A stretch of DNA of 8,469 nt from Clostridia bacterium (lineage in GTDB: Bacteria; Bacillota; Clostridia; Christensenellales; CAG-1252), in NCBI GenBank assembly GCA_016296985.1, contig JAEDHM010000061.1:1-8469 (forward strand), in the 5' to 3' direction. A program made the translations under genes and the position numbers. The first letter of the stretch is position 1, and the number at the start of each line of letters is the position of its first letter. Positions 6,412 to 8,469 of this stretch are shown piece by piece. The notes beneath the pieces are model-generated. The model was not told where the DNA came from, did not search any database, and saw nothing but the letters and a program-made list of their open reading frames with translations.

Positions 6412-7609
6412 TAACCAAGACGTATTTAAAAAAACTCGTTTGCATTTTACCCTAAATTTCTCAATTTTGGGTATTTTGTTCGTGGTCATAATCTTTGGTC
6501 TTACCGTAGGTACCATAATTGGAAACGTTCAAAGACTGATAAGGGAAAATATGGACTATACCGTCAAATTGATGAACGTTGAATCTTTCACCTTTCCACC
6601 AATGAACGAAGAGCAGTGCGCAGTTGTCGCTTTTTATCCCGACGGCACTGTAAAGACCACACTTGAAGACTATGATTCTGAGATGACAAGCAGAATCGTC
6701 AATGCTGTTTTACGCAACGAGAAAAGTTTCCGTGTTAATTCTCACGCTTTTCAATCAAAAGGTTACGTCAAGAAGTTGGCAGACGGTACGTGTATCGTAT
6801 ACGCCGTCTATGACTGCACCTACGACAACACGTCGATCAGGCATTTGATTTTTATCGCCTTGTTGCTTATCGGTTGTTCCTCTTTGATTATTGTTTGGGC
6901 AGGTTGGCTTTTGTCAGGCTATAACGTAAAGCCGTTGAAAGAGGCTTTTACAAAGCAAAAAGAGTTGATTGCCAACGCATCTCACGAACTTAAGACCCCT
7001 CTTGCTATCATCTCCGCAAACTTGGGCGCGTTGTCCTCTTCTCCTGATATAGCCCAAGGTGAAAACAAAAAATGGATTGAAAACGCTGAGGAACAAATTG
7101 ATCGTATGGATTCTCTTATCAAGGATATGCTCACCTTGTCCCGCATGGATCAAGATAGAAATTTAGAACCTACCGAGCTTGATATAACCTCCTCTTTGAG
7201 ATGTATCATTTTATCCTTTGAGGCAAACTGTTTTGAAAAAAACATCACCTTGACCGACAATATCGCCGAAGGCGTAAAAATCAATTGTTACGCAACGGAA
7301 ATGGAAAGGGTGTTTGTAATTTTGCTTGATAACGCATTGAAATATACTCCTTCTGGTGGTGAGATAATCGTAACCTTGACCGCAGGAAAAAATATTGTTT
7401 TGTCCGTTAAAAACACGGGAAAGGGCGTTGCAAAGGAAAACTTAGAAAAGGTTTTCGACAGGTTTTTCAAGGAAGACGGCTCTCGCTCAGACGGTAAAAG
7501 TTTTGGCTTGGGTTTATCCATTGCAAAGGCTATCGTAAATGCAAACGGCGGTAAGATCGTATGCAACTCCGACGGAGAAAGTTATACCGAATTTGTGGTC
7601 ACTTTATAA
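6386..7609 (+). CDS. Membrane sensor histidine kinase, partner of the upstream regulator
   Basis: A 407-residue two-component kinase. It has a short cytosolic N-terminus, TM1 at about residues 25-47, an extracytoplasmic sensor region of about 105 residues (48-152, with Cys78, Cys136 and Cys144), and TM2 at about 153-177. No clear HAMP domain is seen; TM2 runs through a short linker straight into the DHp domain. The H-box is ASHELKTPL with phosphoacceptor His200. The HATPase domain has an N-box (LLDNALKY, Asn316), G1 box NTGKG (343-347), F-box FDRF (357-360) and G2 box GLGLS (374-378). G1 has Asn where DxGxG has Asp; the NTG form also occurs in VanS-like kinases, so activity is expected. The start is placed at 6386 because AAGGGGAG (6372-6379), inside the regulator gene, is 6 nt upstream; the next ATG with useful context falls after TM1. 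The ligand is unknown. Confidence 0.93.
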   Translation: MNYHHPKIDNQDVFKKTRLHFTLNFSILGILFVVIIFGLTVGTIIGNVQRLIRENMDYTVKLMNVESFTFPPMNEEQCAVVAFYPDGTVKTTLEDYDSEMTSRIVNAVLRNEKSFRVNSHAFQSKGYVKKLADGTCIVYAVYDCTYDNTSIRHLIFIALLLIGCSSLIIVWAGWLLSGYNVKPLKEAFTKQKELIANASHELKTPLAIISANLGALSSSPDIAQGENKKWIENAEEQIDRMDSLIKDMLTLSRMDQDRNLEPTELDITSSLRCIILSFEANCFEKNITLTDNIAEGVKINCYATEMERVFVILLDNALKYTPSGGEIIVTLTAGKNIVLSVKNTGKGVAKENLEKVFDRFFKEDGSRSDGKSFGLGLSIAKAIVNANGGKIVCNSDGESYTEFVVTL

Positions 7610-7622
7610 AAAGGTTTACGCC

Positions 7623-7651
7623 TTGACATAACAAAGTCTTTGATATATAAT
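7623..7651 (+). promoter_or_regulatory. Perfect-consensus sigma-A promoter of pgsA
   Basis: TTGACA (7623-7628), exactly 17 bp, then TATAAT (7646-7651): both hexamers and the spacing match the sigma-A consensus completely. It begins 14 bp after the kinase stop codon. The predicted transcription start is about 7658. This implies strong transcription of the phosphatidyltransferase gene independent of the two-component operon. Confidence 0.9.
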
Positions 7652-7657
7652 TACACT

Positions 7658-7672
7658 AGGCGCGTGTCGCCT
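7658..7672 (+). promoter_or_regulatory. GC-rich hairpin at the 5' end of the pgsA transcript
   Basis: AGGCG (7658-7662) and CGCCT (7668-7672) form a perfect 5-bp stem with a CGTGT loop, starting at the predicted first transcribed base. A hairpin at the extreme 5' end can protect mRNA from 5'-end-dependent decay. As DNA it could equally be a small operator downstream of the promoter. It ends 1 nt before the GGGAGG ribosome site. Confidence 0.45.
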
Positions 7673-7673
7673 T

Positions 7674-7679
7674 GGGAGG
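7674..7679 (+). promoter_or_regulatory. Shine-Dalgarno site that decides the pgsA start
   Basis: GGGAGG lies 4 nt upstream of the ATG at 7684. An in-frame TTG at 7672 would extend the protein by four residues, but it overlaps this ribosome site and the 5' hairpin. The ATG is therefore taken as the start. Confidence 0.7.
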
Positions 7680-7683
7680 CTTT

Positions 7684-8376
7684 ATGAAAAGACTACAATT
7701 TACCAAAAAAGAAATTTGCACAATTCCAAACCTTTTGACTTTAATCAGGTTTTTATGTATCCCTGCCGTAATCGCTTTAGTTATTGTTGGCGGTTTTGAG
7801 ATAAACGGCAACCCTCAATGGTTGGTTTACGTTGGCTTGGGACTTATGGTTTTTGCCGCTGCAACGGATGTCGTTGACGGTTGGATTGCAAGACGTTTCA
7901 ATCAAAATTCCTATATCGGCCAGTTGGTTGACCCTGTCGCCGACAAGGCAATGCACGTTGGTACGATTTTGTCGTTGTGTATAATCGGTTACGTTCATTG
8001 GGCTTTCATGGCGTTGCTCGCTTTAAGAGAATTGATGATGATTGTAGTTGGTTCTTTTATCGTCAACAAAGTCAACATCAAAGCAAATATGCTTGGCAAA
8101 GTTGCAAGCTTTACCATAAGCGTAGGCGTTATCGTAAGCTTTTTCCACAACTACATTTCCACTTTGTGGGGCGATTATGGTATTGACTGGATTATCATAA
8201 CCATTGGTTTGGTGCTCAACTGGGCAGCCGCAATCAACTACGCAGTTGAAAGTTTCAAGCAAGTAAAAGCGGACAAGTTGGCGGAAGCAAACAAAAATGA
8301 GGACGCACCTGCCGAAGAAACCGTGGCTGAAGAAGTAAGCGAAGTTGCAGTAGAAGATGCAACTGACGTTGAATAA
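7684..8376 (+). CDS. pgsA: CDP-alcohol phosphatidyltransferase, probably phosphatidylglycerophosphate synthase (PgsA)
   Basis: PgsA transfers the phosphatidyl group of CDP-diacylglycerol to glycerol-3-phosphate in the membrane, the first committed step to phosphatidylglycerol and cardiolipin. The 230-residue protein carries the complete family motif D(x)2DG(x)2AR(x)8G(x)3D(x)3D, with Asp62, Asp65, Gly66, Ala69, Arg70, Gly79, Asp83 and Asp87. The N-terminal NLLTLIRFLCIPAV (16-29) is typical of PgsA-like members. About six membrane segments follow between residues 22 and 188. After about 195 comes a soluble, strongly acidic Glu/Ala/Val-rich tail of some 30 residues, which PgsA enzymes usually lack. 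The catalytic motif is shared by phosphatidylserine, cardiolipin and phosphatidylinositol-type synthases, so the exact acceptor is inferred from overall resemblance. The gene has its own consensus promoter. Confidence 0.82.
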   Translation: MKRLQFTKKEICTIPNLLTLIRFLCIPAVIALVIVGGFEINGNPQWLVYVGLGLMVFAAATDVVDGWIARRFNQNSYIGQLVDPVADKAMHVGTILSLCIIGYVHWAFMALLALRELMMIVVGSFIVNKVNIKANMLGKVASFTISVGVIVSFFHNYISTLWGDYGIDWIIITIGLVLNWAAAINYAVESFKQVKADKLAEANKNEDAPAEETVAEEVSEVAVEDATDVE

Positions 8377-8379
8377 TTA

Positions 8380-8456
8380 AAGGAGATAAAAAAGAGGAAG
8401 AGGGCAAGCCGAGTCCTACAAGGGATTCGGCAACTAAATAAATCCTAAACGGATTT
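8380..8456 (+). other. Purine-rich stretch followed by two hairpins, identity unresolved
   Basis: After the pgsA stop there is a nearly all-purine run (about 8380-8404). Next comes a 10-bp stem, GCCGAGTCCT (8408-8417) with GGGATTCGGC (8422-8431), containing two G-U pairs and an ACAA tetraloop. Then comes a 6-bp stem, AAATCC (8440-8445) with GGATTT (8451-8456). Neither hairpin is followed by a U-tract, so this is not a textbook intrinsic terminator. AAAGGAG near 8379-8385 resembles a ribosome site, but no start codon follows at a usable distance. It may be a pgsA 3' end structure, or the start of a leader or small RNA cut by the window edge. Confidence 0.35.
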
Positions 8457-8469
8457 GTGATATTCGTCT

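Noticed and set aside
7611..7624. AAGG/CCTT stem after the kinase gene as a terminator
   Set aside because: It has only 4 bp, no U-tract, and overlaps the -35 box of the pgsA promoter.
7672..7683. TTG start for pgsA adding Met-Gly-Gly-Phe
   Set aside because: The TTG overlaps the Shine-Dalgarno sequence and the 5' hairpin; the ATG at 7684 follows GGGAGG at usable spacing.

Overview
The window looks like chromosomal DNA from an endospore-forming member of the Bacillota, most likely a clostridial lineage. The main reason is a full-length SpoIIE sporulation phosphatase. Supporting signs are strong AAGGAG/GGAGG-type ribosome binding sites, AT-rich sigma-A-like promoters and moderate-to-low GC. 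No mobile element, CRISPR array, tRNA or rRNA gene was recognised. The gene content is mostly core functions.

Layout: (1) 1-1713, minus strand: the N-terminal 571 codons of an MMPL/RND-superfamily membrane transporter that runs off the left edge. (2) 1714-1913: a divergent intergenic region with a near-consensus promoter for the transporter, a perfect 16-bp palindrome over its -10 box, a 10-bp-arm inverted repeat just upstream of its -35 box, and a four-codon mini-ORF whose stop overlaps the spoIIE start. (3) 1914-4175, plus: spoIIE. (4) 4250-5665, plus: gltX (glutamyl-tRNA synthetase), with its own promoter and a 9-bp-arm inverted repeat at the predicted transcription start. (5) 5731-6411 and 6386-7609, plus: an OmpR-family response regulator and a membrane histidine kinase, overlapping by 26 nt. 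(6) 7684-8376, plus: a CDP-alcohol phosphatidyltransferase, probably PgsA, behind a perfect-consensus sigma-A promoter and a 5'-terminal hairpin. (7) 8377-8469: a purine-rich stretch, then two hairpins without a U-tract; identity unresolved.

How the genes relate: the plus-strand genes are co-directional, but gltX and pgsA each have a convincing promoter of their own, so they need not form one operon. Only the response regulator/kinase pair is clearly coupled. SpoIIE acts in sporulation, GltX in translation and PgsA in anionic phospholipid synthesis. The two-component system and the MMPL transporter are envelope-associated, but nothing here fixes their signal or substrate. The most interesting features are the dyad-symmetric DNA elements placed precisely on promoters; the cognate regulators are unknown, though the neighbouring response regulator is one candidate. 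I did not find convincing evidence of a novel multi-gene system.
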